DNA of 34,303 nt, taken from NCBI RefSeq assembly GCF_013415325.1, contig NZ_JACBYE010000047.1, positions 1-34,303 on the forward strand, read 5' to 3'. Below, piece by piece: positions 15,501-23,909 of the stretch. This DNA comes from Sanguibacter inulinus (lineage in GTDB: Bacteria > Actinomycetota > Actinomycetes > Actinomycetales > Cellulomonadaceae). Below the pieces are notes generated by a model. That model did not search any database and was not told where the DNA came from. It was given only the letters and a program-made list of their open reading frames with translations. Position numbers and translations under genes: made by a program. Positions within the stretch are counted from its first letter, which is position 1, and each line of letters opens with the position of its first letter.

Positions 15501-15519
15501 TCCGCCGCGCCCCGGCGGA
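15501..15519. terminator. Terminator hairpin between SRAP and cyclase genes
   Basis: TCCGCCG (15501-15507), a 5-nt loop, then CGGCGGA (15513-15519). It lies 16 nt after the SRAP stop, between convergent genes. No T-tract. Confidence 0.5.
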
Positions 15520-15579
15520 CCGCCCTCGCGGGGCATGCCGCGACGCGCTGTGCAGACGCGCCGTCGGCGGACCGCCCGC

Positions 15580-16659
15580 TCAGGATCCTGGTGAGTACGC
15601 CCGCTGGAGGCGCACGGGGGCGATCTGCCCGAGCCCCTGCACCTCGCGCGGCGGCTTCTCGGTCAGCGCGAAGTCGGCGTCCCCGGCGAGCAGCGCGGCT
15701 GTCGCGGGGTCGAGCAGCACGGTGCCCGGGTCTGCCTCGGCCGTGAGCCGGGCCGCCAGGTTGACCGACGGCCCGAACACGTCGCCGAAGCGGGAGAGCA
15801 CCCGGCCCCAGACGAGCGAGACCCGGACCGGCGGGACGTTCTCGAGCTCGCCGTCGCGGCCTGCGCGGGCGAGGCCGAGCGCTACCTGCGCACCTGTCCG
15901 CACGTCGTCGGCGATGAACAGGACCGCGTCACCGATCGTCTTCACCACGCGCCCCCCGGCAGCGGTGATGACGTCGCGGGCCCCGGCCTCGAAGTCCGAG
16001 ACGAAGTCCGACAGCTCGGAGGAGCGCAGCCTGGCGGTCCTGGTGGTGAAGGAGACGATGTCGGCGAAGCCGACGGCGCGCGGGAGCGGCAGCTCCCCAG
16101 CCCCGGTCTCGTCGACAGCCCGCGCGTCGGAGAACTCGACCGACCAGCGGCCGGCCAGCGCGGCGACCTGGCGTCGCCAGGCGTGGACCAGCTGGGCCTC
16201 GAGGACCGGCGCGAGGCTCGGCAGCCTCTCGAGGACGAGCAGGCGTGCTGACGTGTCGTCGAGCTCGTAGCGCGAGGCCATGTGCTCGACGAGGGCCTCG
16301 GCCTGCCACAGAGCCAGGCGCTCGGTCGTGTGGCCGACAGACCTCACGAGAGTGGTCAGCGAGCGTGTCGAGAGCTGCTCGGTCTCGGCGATCGCGGCGA
16401 TGTCACGCAGCGCCTGGGCGTCGTCCTCGGTGAAGGAGGCCTGCTCGGGCCCGAGGATCGGCAGACCGAGGGCCTGCCAGTAGGTCTTGAGGAAGTCGTG
16501 GCTGAGATGGGTCTTCTCGGCGAGCTCGTCGATCGTGAGCGTCCGGGGACCGCCCAGGAGGGCGGTGTCGAGGGCTCGACCGTGGTCGGTCAGCACGCGG
16601 GACGGAGCGCCCGGCACGGCTGGGGAAGGTGCGGGGGGTGTGGGCTGATCAGTTGACAC
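15580..16659 (-). CDS. Class III adenylyl cyclase with N-terminal regulatory domain
   Basis: Predicted soluble enzyme of 359 aa making cAMP from ATP. Residues 1 to about 170 resemble the autoregulatory domain of mycobacterial Rv1264-type cyclases (LTIDELAEKTHLSHDFLKTY, LGLPILGPEQASFTEDD). The catalytic domain (about 190-350) keeps every key residue: metal Asp D200 (GFADIVSFT) and D244 (KTIGDAVLF), purine-specifying Lys K240 and Asp D293 (FGDVFGPSVN), and transition-state N300 and R304 (VNLAARLT). Lys/Asp implies ATP rather than GTP. GTG 16659 is 4 nt after the birA stop, so it is the second gene of a birA operon. pH or fatty-acid sensing by the N-domain is known only for relatives. Confidence 0.93.
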   Translation of the reverse strand: MSTDQPTPPAPSPAVPGAPSRVLTDHGRALDTALLGGPRTLTIDELAEKTHLSHDFLKTYWQALGLPILGPEQASFTEDDAQALRDIAAIAETEQLSTRSLTTLVRSVGHTTERLALWQAEALVEHMASRYELDDTSARLLVLERLPSLAPVLEAQLVHAWRRQVAALAGRWSVEFSDARAVDETGAGELPLPRAVGFADIVSFTTRTARLRSSELSDFVSDFEAGARDVITAAGGRVVKTIGDAVLFIADDVRTGAQVALGLARAGRDGELENVPPVRVSLVWGRVLSRFGDVFGPSVNLAARLTAEADPGTVLLDPATAALLAGDADFALTEKPPREVQGLGQIAPVRLQRAYSPGS

Positions 16660-16663
16660 CGGG

Positions 16664-17512
16664 TCAGTTTAGGCGAAGGTGATACACGTCACCGGTGTGC
16701 ACGGTACGGACAGTCCCCGAGGCGTCCTCGACGAGGAGCGCGCCGTCTGCCGCGAGCCCCGTCGCGGTACCGCGCAGCTCTGTCCCGTCGGCGAGCTCGA
16801 CCCGGACCGAGGCACCGACCGTGGCCGAGACCGCCGCGACCTCCTCGGCCAGCCCGGAGGCGTGCACGTCTCCGGCAGCCTCGGTCCACCGACCCAGCAC
16901 CGAGACCGACGCCTCGGCGAGGGCCGTGAGGATGACCGTCCTGTCGATGCTCGCCCCGCCCACCTGGGCGACCGAGACGGCTGTCGGCACGGGCAGCTCC
17001 TCACGGGTCTGCGACACGTTGAGCCCGACACCGATCACCACACCGTCGGGGAGGACCTCGGTGAGGATCCCGGCGATCTTGCGCAGCCGACCCCAGCCCT
17101 CGATCTCGGGTTCGTCGGTGAGGACGAGCACGTCGTTCGGCCACTTCGCGACGGCCTGCACCCCGAGCGTCGAGCGCAGCGCGGTGACCGTCGCGAGCCC
17201 GGCGAGCAGGGGCAACCAGCCGAGGCGCTCGCGCGGCACCTGCGGGCGCACGAGCAGCGAGGCCGTGAGCGCCGCGCGGGCCGGGGTCGCCCAGCTCCGC
17301 CCGGCACGCCCGCGACCGGCCACCTGGTGCTCGGCGACCAGCAGCGCGGGCGCGGGCCAGGCCGCAGGGTCGGCGGCGACGCCGGCCGCCAGCTCGGTGT
17401 TCGTGGACTCCGAGGTCTCGACCACGTCCAGCCTGCGCAGCGGCCCGTGCGGCTCGCAGAGGAGGTCTCGCAGGAGCGCAGTGTCGAGCGGTGCGCGCAC
17501 GTCTGGATCCAT
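16664..17512 (-). CDS. birA: Biotin--[acetyl-CoA carboxylase] ligase
   Basis: Adenylates biotin and transfers it to the lysine of BCCP domains. The 282-aa product is the monofunctional class I type with no N-terminal DNA-binding domain. Motifs are [10 protein letters not shown], the biotin/ATP loop GRGRAGRSW (66-74), KWPNDV (123-128), KIAGILTE and GVGLNV, followed by the C-terminal SH3-like cap ending [10 protein letters not shown] start at ATG 17512 ([10 protein letters not shown]) because CATGAT lies exactly 6 nt upstream and the longer frame adds an unconserved leader. Its natural client, the BCCP-containing alpha subunit, is encoded at 23921-25702. The beta subunit gene is divergent 158 nt away. 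The cyclase follows in the operon. Confidence 0.94.
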   Translation of the reverse strand: MDPDVRAPLDTALLRDLLCEPHGPLRRLDVVETSESTNTELAAGVAADPAAWPAPALLVAEHQVAGRGRAGRSWATPARAALTASLLVRPQVPRERLGWLPLLAGLATVTALRSTLGVQAVAKWPNDVLVLTDEPEIEGWGRLRKIAGILTEVLPDGVVIGVGLNVSQTREELPVPTAVSVAQVGGASIDRTVILTALAEASVSVLGRWTEAAGDVHASGLAEEVAAVSATVGASVRVELADGTELRGTATGLAADGALLVEDASGTVRTVHTGDVYHLRLN

Positions 17513-17518
17513 GCGCCC

Positions 17519-17524
17519 ATCATG
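17519..17524 (-). promoter_or_regulatory. Leaderless -10-like element of birA
   Basis: On the minus strand CATGAT, then GGGCGC (6 nt), then ATG. The hexamer departs from TANNNT at one position but keeps the exact spacing. Confidence 0.4.
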
Positions 17525-17584
17525 CACCAGCGTCCTGGGCGCAGCCTGTCGCGGCGGACCCGGCACTGCAGTGAGGCACGCGTG

Positions 17585-17601
17585 TTGGAGGTTCCCTCCA
17601 A
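17585..17601. promoter_or_regulatory. Palindrome TTGGAGG-N3-CCTCCAA upstream of carboxylase beta
   Basis: TTGGAGGTTCCCTCCAA is a perfect 7-bp inverted repeat with a 3-nt spacer. It lies between birA and the beta subunit gene, about 70-85 nt before the latter. A related site (ATAGAGG-N3-CCTACAA, 11 of 14 arm positions the same) lies upstream of the alpha subunit gene at 23812-23828. A shared lipid-synthesis regulator is a reasonable guess. Confidence 0.55.
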
Positions 17602-17656
17602 GACTCACGGGGCAACGAGTCCGCCCCGGCTACATGAACCGTGGGCTCCCACCAAC

Positions 17657-17662
17657 TACGCT
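17657..17662 (+). promoter_or_regulatory. Near-leaderless -10 element of carboxylase beta
   Basis: TACGCT, then 7 nt (CGACCGT), then GTG at 17670. No Shine-Dalgarno sequence precedes the start. Confidence 0.45.
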
Positions 17663-17669
17663 CGACCGT

Positions 17670-19268
17670 GTGACTGACGCAACGACACCCCCGGCCTCCG
17701 GCACGGCAGGCAAGATCGCCGACCTCGCGCGCCGCTACGAGGACGCCGTCGAGACCCCCGAGACCGCCGCCGCCGAGAAGCAGCACGCCCGCTCCAAGAA
17801 GACCGCCCGCGAGCGCATCGAGGCGCTCCTGGACCCGGGCAGCTTTGTCGAGCTGGACGCCTTCGCGAAGCACCGCTCGGTGAACTTCGGGCTCGAGAAG
17901 CGGCGGATCGCCGGAGACGGCGTGGTCGTCGGCCACGGGACCGTCGACGGTCGCCAGATCTGCATCTACTCCCAGGACTTCACGGTCTTCGGCGGCAGCC
18001 TCGGCGAGGTCCACGGGCAGAAGATCACCAAGGTCATGGACCTCGCGCTGCGCACGGGCGTCCCCCTCGTCGGGATCTCCGACGGCGGTGGCGCGCGCAT
18101 CCAGGAGGGTGTCGCAGCGCTCACGCAGTTCGCCGAGATCTTCCGCCGCAACGTCGCCGCCTCGGGCGTGATCCCGCAGATCTCGCTCATCCTCGGCCCG
18201 AGCGCCGGCGGGGCCGTGTACTCCCCCGCGCTCACGGACTTCATCGTCATGGCCGACGGCACGTCCAACATGTTCATCACCGGCCCTGACGTCATCCGCG
18301 CGGTGACCGGCGAAGACGTCGGCTTCGAGGAGCTCGGTGGTGCGCAGACGCACAACGAGCGCTCCGGGGTCGCGCACTACATGGGCGCCGACGAGGACGA
18401 CGCGATCGACTACGTCCGCAACCTCCTGGACTACCTGCCGCAGAACAACCTCTCGGACGCCCCGACCTTCGCACCCGAGCACACCGAGCTCGAGGTCACC
18501 GACGCCGACCTGGAGCTCGACGCCCTGGTCCCCGACTCGGACTCCCAGCCCTACGACATGCGCACGGTGATCGAGCACGTGGTCGACGACGGCGTGTTCC
18601 TCGAGGTCCAGCCGCTCTACGCGCGCAACATCCTCGTCGGCTTCGCCCACGTGGAGGGCCAGTCTGTCGGCATCGTGGCGAACCAGCCGATGTCGATGGC
18701 CGGCACGCTCGACATCAACGCCGCCGAGAAGGCCGCTCGTTTTGTGCGGACCTGCGACGCCTTCAACATCCCCGTCGTGACCCTCGTCGACGTCCCCGGG
18801 TTCCTCCCCGGGACCGACCAGGAGTGGAACGGCATCATCCGCCGCGGCGCCAAGCTCATCTACGCCTACGCCGAGGCGACGGTCCCCCTCGTCACGCTCA
18901 TCACGCGCAAGGCCTACGGCGGCGCGTACATCGTCATGGGCTCCAAGCAGCTCGGGGCGGACATCAACCTCGCGTGGCCGACAGCGCAGATCGCCGTGAT
19001 GGGCGCGGGCGGCGCCGTGAACATCCTGCAGCGCGGCGCGCTCAAGGCGGCTGCGGCCGAGGGGCTCGACGTCGACGCCGAGCGCAAGCGGCTGGTCGAC
19101 GAGTACGACGAGGCCATCGTCAACCCGTGGGACGCGGCCGAGCGTGGTTACGTCGACGCCGTGATCGCCCCCCACGACACCAGGATCCAGATCGTCCGCG
19201 CCCTGCGGGCGCTGCGTACCAAGCGGGCGTCTCTGCCCCCCAAGAAGCACGGGAACATCCCCCTATGA
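17670..19268 (+). CDS. Acyl-CoA carboxylase beta subunit (carboxyltransferase)
   Basis: Carboxyltransferase subunit (AccD/PccB family) that moves the carboxyl group from carboxybiotin to acetyl- or propionyl-CoA, giving malonyl- or methylmalonyl-CoA. The product is 532 aa, the normal size. It carries both crotonase-like halves: N-terminal [36 protein letters not shown] and [19 protein letters not shown]-terminal [53 protein letters not shown] and a final [11 protein letters not shown] 17670 is chosen from the MTDATT start and the TACGCT element 7 nt away. Acyl chain preference cannot be read with confidence. It overlaps the next gene by 4 nt (ATGA) and heads a three-gene operon ending with the epsilon subunit. 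Confidence 0.95.
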   Translation: MTDATTPPASGTAGKIADLARRYEDAVETPETAAAEKQHARSKKTARERIEALLDPGSFVELDAFAKHRSVNFGLEKRRIAGDGVVVGHGTVDGRQICIYSQDFTVFGGSLGEVHGQKITKVMDLALRTGVPLVGISDGGGARIQEGVAALTQFAEIFRRNVAASGVIPQISLILGPSAGGAVYSPALTDFIVMADGTSNMFITGPDVIRAVTGEDVGFEELGGAQTHNERSGVAHYMGADEDDAIDYVRNLLDYLPQNNLSDAPTFAPEHTELEVTDADLELDALVPDSDSQPYDMRTVIEHVVDDGVFLEVQPLYARNILVGFAHVEGQSVGIVANQPMSMAGTLDINAAEKAARFVRTCDAFNIPVVTLVDVPGFLPGTDQEWNGIIRRGAKLIYAYAEATVPLVTLITRKAYGGAYIVMGSKQLGADINLAWPTAQIAVMGAGGAVNILQRGALKAAAAEGLDVDAERKRLVDEYDEAIVNPWDAAERGYVDAVIAPHDTRIQIVRALRALRTKRASLPPKKHGNIPL

Positions 19269-19873
19269 GCGACGAGTTCGACGCGACAGAGCCCTTCGGC
19301 GACGACCACGAGGGGCACGACGACCACCACGGTCACGACGGTCACGACGGTCACGACGGTCACGACCACGAGGCGCACGGGCCGGACCCGTTGCCCGGGG
19401 TGGACGCGACCGACCTGCACGCCGCGGTCGACGAGATCGCCGCAGCGCTGCACGCCTACGTCGACTCCGCGACGGGGGTGCGCGCCGAGTTCGGCGCGCA
19501 CGAGGCCGACGAAGACCCGCGGGTCCTCGCGGTCGAGTCACGGCTGTCGACCCTCAACGCGGCGCTCTACGACCTCGTGCACGAGCGTCTGGGCATGCAC
19601 TCCGACCTCACGGGGCTCTCGTGGGACGACGACACCGCCGACGACCACGGCGACGACACGTCGTCCGCCGAGCCCGACACCTTCCACCTCGGCTTCCTCG
19701 TGTGGCCGCCGGAGGGCCCGTCGGACGAGTCGATGGACTCGGTCCTCGGGATGATCGACGCGGGCGGTGAGGCGATCACGCAGCGGCTCACCGACGCGGG
19801 CTTCCAGGTGTCGGAGTGGGGCGCATCCAGGTCGGTGCCTGTCCTCTTCGACGACACGGAGGACGACGAGTGA
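19265..19873 (+). CDS. His/Asp-rich protein of unknown function in the carboxylase operon
   Basis: A 202-aa acidic protein I cannot assign to a family. Residues about 18-37 are a His-Asp-Gly tract ([20 protein letters not shown]) encoded by four 9-nt tandem repeats, which looks like a metal-binding stretch. A helical region (about 47-115) contains [20 protein letters not shown] and [13 protein letters not shown]. After a second acidic linker, the C-terminal 70 residues ([20 protein letters not shown] to [12 protein letters not shown]) look like a compact domain. No signal peptide is visible. ATG 19265 overlaps the beta-subunit stop and the epsilon start is 13 nt downstream, so it is co-translated with carboxylase subunits. 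A role in the complex or in zinc supply is speculative. Confidence 0.75.
   Translation: MSDEFDATEPFGDDHEGHDDHHGHDGHDGHDGHDHEAHGPDPLPGVDATDLHAAVDEIAAALHAYVDSATGVRAEFGAHEADEDPRVLAVESRLSTLNAALYDLVHERLGMHSDLTGLSWDDDTADDHGDDTSSAEPDTFHLGFLVWPPEGPSDESMDSVLGMIDAGGEAITQRLTDAGFQVSEWGASRSVPVLFDDTEDDE
19331..19366 (+). repeat. Four tandem copies of GGTCACGAC
   Basis: Four perfect 9-nt repeats (19331-19339, 19340-19348, 19349-19357, 19358-19366) encode the His-Asp-Gly tract of the preceding protein. Exact in-frame repetition suggests slippage and probable length variation between strains. Confidence 0.9.
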
Positions 19874-19886
19874 GCGGGGACGGGCT

Positions 19887-20123
19887 GTGAGCGAGGCGGG
19901 CGTCGAGGACGTCCTGCGCGCTGCGGCGCAGATGCGTGTGGTCCGCGGGGCGCCCGACGACGTCGAGGTGGCTGCGCTCGTCGCGAGCCTCGCCGCCGTC
20001 GCGTCGCGCGACGTGGAGCCTGCGACCGAAGCCGCACCGCGGTCCGAGTGGGCCCGGCCGCTCCGCGCGGTCCACGCGACCCGGGCCGCCGGTGCCGACG
20101 CGTGGCGGTGGAGCCTGCGCTGA
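19887..20123 (+). CDS. Acyl-CoA carboxylase epsilon subunit
   Basis: Small actinobacterial-type accessory subunit that bridges or stimulates the alpha-beta carboxylase complex. The 78-aa product carries the family pattern: MRVVRGAPDDVEVAALVASL near the middle, a conserved Trp in SEWARP and the terminal GADAWRWSLR. Size and sequence fit the ACC_epsilon family (PF13822). GTG 19887 follows GGGGA and lies 13 nt after the His-rich gene. Its presence indicates an epsilon-dependent carboxylase. The stop lies 6 nt from the convergent VKOR stop, with a small hairpin covering both. Confidence 0.88.
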   Translation: MSEAGVEDVLRAAAQMRVVRGAPDDVEVAALVASLAAVASRDVEPATEAAPRSEWARPLRAVHATRAAGADAWRWSLR

Positions 20124-20134
20124 GCTGTCTCAGC
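20119..20134. terminator. Small shared hairpin at two convergent stops
   Basis: GCTGAG (20119-20124), loop CTGT, CTCAGC (20129-20134). It spans the epsilon-subunit TGA and the VKOR stop. The 6-bp stem is weak for a terminator. Confidence 0.35.
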
Positions 20135-20909
20135 TGAACAGGACGGTGCCGTGCTGGAGCAGCACGAGGGTCGCGAGCAGCACGACGAAGGCGATCCCTG
20201 CGTACAGGTCGTAGTCTTCGCGCACCCAGGACCGCACCCTGCGCTGCGCGGCGGGCGGCAGGTAGAGGTTGTTCTCGCGGATGTTGTAGTGCAGCAGCGT
20301 GAGGAAGACGAGCGACGTCGACACGGTGATGAGCATGCACCAGGGGCACAGCGCGCCGATGACCCACATCGACTGGCTGAAGAGCCAGAGCGCGAAGGCC
20401 AGACCGAAGGCGTAGACGACCTGCGCCGTGAACATGAACCAGCGCGGGAACCGCACGCCCGAGAGCGCGGCCACGGCGATGGTGATGACGACAGGCTCGG
20501 TGACCATGCCGAGGAAGGCGTTGGGGAAGCCGAAGAGGCTGGCCTGCCACGAGAGCGCCACGGTCCCGCAGCTGATGACGGAGTTGATGTCGCAGCTCAG
20601 CACGGCTGTCGGGTTCGCCGCGAGCTCGACGGCGTCGTAGGAGAGCACGAAGGCCGCGATCAGGCTGAGGGTCGCGGAGAAGAGCATCGTCCCGAAGATC
20701 CAGCGGTCCGAGTGGCGGAAGCCGACGATCGCGTCGGCTGCGGCGGCGAGCCGCTCGTCGGAGAGCTCGTCGTCGCTGAGGTCGTCGACGTCAGCCGACA
20801 GCAGCTCGGCCTCGTCGGCTCCTGAGCGCCGGGCACCTGCGGCACCGCCTGCCCTGCTGCCCTCGCCTGCGCCGCGGCTGTGTGCCGCTGCACCTGTGCT
20901 CGTCACCAT
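20130..20909 (-). CDS. Vitamin K epoxide reductase family protein
   Basis: Integral membrane thiol oxidoreductase of 259 aa that re-oxidises DsbA-like enzymes with quinone, serving disulfide formation in secreted proteins. All four catalytic cysteines are present: the loop pair C106 and C114 (SCDINSVISCG) and the quinone-side CPWC (C188, C191). About five membrane segments span residues 70-255. FGFPNAFLGMVTEPVVIT is a typical VKOR segment. The first 65 residues are a hydrophilic Ala/Gly/Glu-rich cytoplasmic extension. No thioredoxin domain is fused, so it must work with a separate DsbA-like partner, not seen in the window. The start is uncertain: ATG 20909 is preferred, with GAGGGGA upstream at a long spacing. 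Confidence 0.92.
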   Translation of the reverse strand: MVTSTGAAAHSRGAGEGSRAGGAAGARRSGADEAELLSADVDDLSDDELSDERLAAAADAIVGFRHSDRWIFGTMLFSATLSLIAAFVLSYDAVELAANPTAVLSCDINSVISCGTVALSWQASLFGFPNAFLGMVTEPVVITIAVAALSGVRFPRWFMFTAQVVYAFGLAFALWLFSQSMWVIGALCPWCMLITVSTSLVFLTLLHYNIRENNLYLPPAAQRRVRSWVREDYDLYAGIAFVVLLATLVLLQHGTVLFS

Positions 20910-21026
20910 GCGCGCTCGTCCCCTCAGACCCGTGCAGCGTCCAGGCAGCGCCCGGCTCTGGGCTCCATCGTGGTGCACAGGCCTCGCCGGTCTCCGGGAC
21001 GATCGTCCTGGCAGAGACGATCCGGG

Positions 21027-21032
21027 TAGCGT
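21027..21032 (+). promoter_or_regulatory. Leaderless -10 element of the DUF885 gene
   Basis: TAGCGT, then CTACCC (6 nt), then ATG at 21039. No ribosome-binding site. Confidence 0.55.
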
Positions 21033-21038
21033 CTACCC

Positions 21039-22763
21039 ATGACCACAGACTCCGCCCACCAGGGCGCACCCGCACGTCCCACCTCGGAGATCGACCTCGT
21101 CGCCAACCGCTACGTCCAGGACGCCGCCAGGCTGGACCCCTTCGCCGCGACGGCGATCGGGATCCCCGGCTACGACGACAAGGCCACCGACTACTCCCCC
21201 GCAGCCGTCGACGAGCGCGCGGCGCTCGCCCGCGACGTGCTCGCCCAGGTCCGCTCGATCGCACCCGCCGACGACGTCGACGTCGTCACCCAGGCCGCGA
21301 TGACCGAGCGCCTCGGGCTGACCGTCGAGCTCCACGAGGCCGGCGAGGACTACGCGCCGCTCAACGTCATCGCGAGCCCGCTCCAGGAGATGCGCGACGT
21401 CTTCGACATCACCGGGACGGACACCGTCGAGCACTGGCAGGCCATCGCGGCACGCCTGGCCGCGCTGCCCGGGTCGGTCTCCTCCTACGTCGAGTCCCTG
21501 CGCCACCGGGCGTCGTCAGGCGAGGTCGCCGCAGTCCTGCAGGTGACCGAGGGGATCAAGCAGGCTGCCGAGCTCGCCGACCCGTCGACCTCGTTCTTCA
21601 CGTCCTTCGTCACCGGGCCGGCTGCTCGCGCAGCCCTCAGCGGGGACAGCGCCGGGACCGTGCTCCAGGCCGACCTCGAGCGCGGTGCCCGAGCGGCGTG
21701 CGAGGCCTACGGCTCGCTCGCGACCTTCCTCCAGGACGAGCTCGCACCCCAGGCACCCACCCAGGACGCCGTGGGCCGGGACCGCTACGCGCTCCAGTCC
21801 AGGTTCTTCCTCGGCGCGACGGTCGACCTCGACGAGACCTACGAGTGGGGCATCGAGGAGCTCGCGCGCGTGATCGCCGAGCAGGAGAGCATCGCCCGGG
21901 AGATCGCCGGTCCCGGTGCGAGCGTCGAGGACGCCGTCGCGAGGCTCGACGCCGACCCCGCGCGCACCCTGCACGGCACGGCAGCCCTGCAGGAATGGAT
22001 GCAGAAGACCTCCGACGAGGCCGTCAGGGCCCTCGACGGCGTGCACTTCGACATCCCCGAGCCCGTGCTCGCCCTCGAGTGCATGATCGCCCCGACGCAG
22101 AACGGCGGCATCTACTACACCCCGCCGAGCGACGACTTCTCTCGCCCCGGACGCATGTGGTGGTCCGTGCCGCCCGAGGTGACCGAGTTCAACACCTGGC
22201 GCGAGAAGACGACGGTGTTCCACGAGGGCGTGCCGGGTCACCACCTCCAGTGCGGTCAGGCCGTCTACGAGCGTGCGACGCTCAACGACTGGCGCCGGCT
22301 CGCCTGCTGGGTGTCCGGCCACGGAGAAGGCTGGGCGCTCTACGCCGAGCGCCTGATGGCCGACCTCGGGTTCCTCGACGACCCGGGCGACAGGCTCGGC
22401 ATGCTCGACGCGCAGCGCATGCGCGCTGCGCGCGTGGTCCTCGACATCGGGGTCCACCTCGGCAAGCCGGCCCCGCAGGTGTGGGGCGGCGGCACCTGGG
22501 ACTCGGCCAAGGCCTGGGACTTCCTGCGCGCCAACGTCAACATGCCCGAGGCCTTCGTCCGCTTCGAGCTCAACCGCTACCTCGGCTGGCCCGGGCAGGC
22601 ACCGTCGTACAAGGTCGGGCAGCGGCTGTGGGAGCAGACCCGCGACGCCGCGTCGGCCTCGGCCGCCGCACGCGGCGAGACCTTCGACATCCGGGCCTTC
22701 CACGCCCGCGCCCTGAGCCTGGGCTCGGTCGGGCTCGACGTGCTCAAGGACGCCCTGTCCTGA
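21039..22763 (+). CDS. DUF885-family putative zinc metallopeptidase
   Basis: Cytoplasmic protein of 574 aa from the DUF885 family (PF05960). The presumed metal site is HEGVPGHHLQ (H395, E396, H401), followed by a downstream Glu in GHGEGWALYAERLM (about residues 427-440), an arrangement like gluzincin peptidases. Other family segments are YYTPPSDDFSRPGRMWWSVP, EFNTWREKTTVF and the end RAFHARALSLGSVGLDVLKD. No signal peptide is present. The biochemical reaction of the family is largely unestablished; peptidase activity is inferred from the HExxxGH site. ATG 21039 is preceded by TAGCGT at 6 nt, so it is probably transcribed alone and leaderless. A strong hairpin follows the stop. Confidence 0.9.
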   Translation: MTTDSAHQGAPARPTSEIDLVANRYVQDAARLDPFAATAIGIPGYDDKATDYSPAAVDERAALARDVLAQVRSIAPADDVDVVTQAAMTERLGLTVELHEAGEDYAPLNVIASPLQEMRDVFDITGTDTVEHWQAIAARLAALPGSVSSYVESLRHRASSGEVAAVLQVTEGIKQAAELADPSTSFFTSFVTGPAARAALSGDSAGTVLQADLERGARAACEAYGSLATFLQDELAPQAPTQDAVGRDRYALQSRFFLGATVDLDETYEWGIEELARVIAEQESIAREIAGPGASVEDAVARLDADPARTLHGTAALQEWMQKTSDEAVRALDGVHFDIPEPVLALECMIAPTQNGGIYYTPPSDDFSRPGRMWWSVPPEVTEFNTWREKTTVFHEGVPGHHLQCGQAVYERATLNDWRRLACWVSGHGEGWALYAERLMADLGFLDDPGDRLGMLDAQRMRAARVVLDIGVHLGKPAPQVWGGGTWDSAKAWDFLRANVNMPEAFVRFELNRYLGWPGQAPSYKVGQRLWEQTRDAASASAAARGETFDIRAFHARALSLGSVGLDVLKDALS

Positions 22764-22816
22764 GACTGCACAGCACCGGCTCGGGTGCTCCGGCTCCTGG
22801 ACCGTGGAGGGGCCCA

Positions 22817-22852
22817 CGGTCCTGAGCAGGCCTCGTCGCCTGCTCAGGACCG
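22817..22852 (+). terminator. Strong terminator hairpin after the DUF885 gene
   Basis: CGGTCCTGAGCAGG (22817-22830) and CCTGCTCAGGACCG (22839-22852) form a perfect 14-bp stem with an 8-nt loop, 54 nt past the stop. No T-tract follows, common in actinobacteria. Confidence 0.75.
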
Positions 22853-23036
22853 GGGCGTCGCGGGCGCTGGAGCAGCACCGGTCCCCTCAGGCCCCGCGGA
22901 CGAGGCGTCGGAGGGCCTCGCGTCGCTGAGGGGTTGACGATCGAGGCTCCTCCGACACACATCGATCATCCCCCGCGCGAATGGCCACAGAACAGGACGA
23001 AGGTCCATCGACGAGGACCACCCGATCGCGCGCCCG

Positions 23037-23042
23037 TAGGCT
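23037..23042 (+). promoter_or_regulatory. Leaderless -10 element of maf
   Basis: TAGGCT, then GTGCGC (6 nt), then GTG at 23049. The spacing favours GTG 23049 over the in-frame GTG 23043 as the start. Confidence 0.5.
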
Positions 23043-23048
23043 GTGCGC

Positions 23049-23756
23049 GTGACCACGCTGCTCCTCGCCTCCGCGTCCCCCGCCCGCCTCAGCACCCTGC
23101 GCTCCGCGGGGCTCGACCCGCAGGTCCGGGTCTCCTCGGTCGACGAGGACGCCGTGCTCGCCGAGGGCCGCGAGCGATTTGGTGCGCTCGAGCCCGCCGA
23201 CGCGGTCCTGCTGCTCGCCCAGGCGAAGGCCGAGGACGTCACGCGTTCGCTCGAGCAGACAGCGGCCGGCACAGGTACCGACGCCGACACCTCGGCCGGC
23301 GAGGCTCCTGCGGAGGGCTCCGGCGTCGCCGCGCTCCCCGACCTCGTCGTCGGCTGCGACTCGATGCTCGAGCTCGACGGCGAGATCTTCGGCAAGCCGG
23401 CCGACGCCGAGACCGCCGTCGCCCGGTGGCGCACCATGCGCGGGCGCTCCGGCGTCCTGCACACAGGGCACTGGGTGGTCGACCTGCGTGACCCCGAGGA
23501 CGGGGGCACGGGCGGCACCCTGGGAGCGACCAGCTCGACGACCGTGCACTTCGCGCAGGTGAGCGACGAGGAGATCGAGGCCTACGTCGCGACGGGCGAG
23601 CCGCTCGCGGTCGCAGGCGCCTTCACGCTCGACGGGCGGGGCGGCGCCTTCGTCTCCGGGGTCGAGGGAGACCACCACGGCGTGGTCGGGATCAGCCTCC
23701 CGCTGCTGCGCGAGCTGCTCGACCAGGTGGGTGTCCGCTGGACCGACCTGTGGTGA
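23049..23756 (+). CDS. maf: Maf-like nucleotide pyrophosphatase
   Basis: House-cleaning NTP pyrophosphatase of 235 aa that removes non-canonical or excess nucleotides; relatives hydrolyse dTTP, UTP or modified pyrimidine nucleotides. Family motifs are MTTLLLASASPARLSTL with the SxSPRR-like loop, VVGCDSMLELDGEIFGKPAD (catalytic Asp), RSGVLHTGHWVV, and GAFTLDGRGGAFVSGVEGD. An Ala/Glu/Thr-rich insert (about residues 70-93) is unusual and interrupts the usual spacing. The start at GTG 23049 is preferred by the 6-nt rule over GTG 23043. It lies upstream of the carboxylase alpha gene in the same direction, separated by 164 nt. Confidence 0.93.
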   Translation: MTTLLLASASPARLSTLRSAGLDPQVRVSSVDEDAVLAEGRERFGALEPADAVLLLAQAKAEDVTRSLEQTAAGTGTDADTSAGEAPAEGSGVAALPDLVVGCDSMLELDGEIFGKPADAETAVARWRTMRGRSGVLHTGHWVVDLRDPEDGGTGGTLGATSSTTVHFAQVSDEEIEAYVATGEPLAVAGAFTLDGRGGAFVSGVEGDHHGVVGISLPLLRELLDQVGVRWTDLW

Positions 23757-23811
23757 CCAGCCAACGACGAGCGCCGCACGAGGCCTCGGACCTCTCCTGA
23801 GGCAGGCCTCC

Positions 23812-23828
23812 ATAGAGGAACCCTACAA
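23812..23828. promoter_or_regulatory. Palindrome-like ATAGAGG-N3-CCTACAA upstream of carboxylase alpha
   Basis: Same architecture as the palindrome before the beta gene (7-bp arms, 3-nt spacer) with 11 of 14 arm positions identical. It is centred about 100 nt before the alpha start. Being imperfect, it may be the weaker site of a shared regulator, or chance. Confidence 0.35.
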
Positions 23829-23909
23829 ACGGCCCTGAGAGGGCTTGGACCTCTCCCCAATCTTCGCGGCGACAGTGCGTCCAGCCGTGGACGAGGGGCG
23901 CCGCCGGGT

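Larger units (their letters stand above)
22764..23048. other. Intergenic region between DUF885 and maf
   Basis: This 285-nt region contains the long hairpin at 22817-22852 and, at its right end, the maf -10 element. I see no gene in the remainder. Confidence 0.5.

Noticed and set aside
17520-19250. Minus-strand open frame opposite the carboxylase beta gene (576 codons)
   Set aside because: Antisense shadow with a Val/Asp/Gly/Arg-biased composition and no motif.
20882-22825. Long plus-strand open frame in another frame over the DUF885 gene (647 codons)
   Set aside because: Arg/Ala/Gly/Pro-rich out-of-frame translation; the DUF885 frame has the HEGVPGHH and EGWALYAE motifs and its own promoter.
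23844-23859. TTGGACCTCTCCCCAA as a second copy of the carboxylase palindrome upstream of alpha
   Set aside because: Only the outer TTGG/CCAA match; the inner arms and spacer do not, so I kept only the site at 23812-23828.
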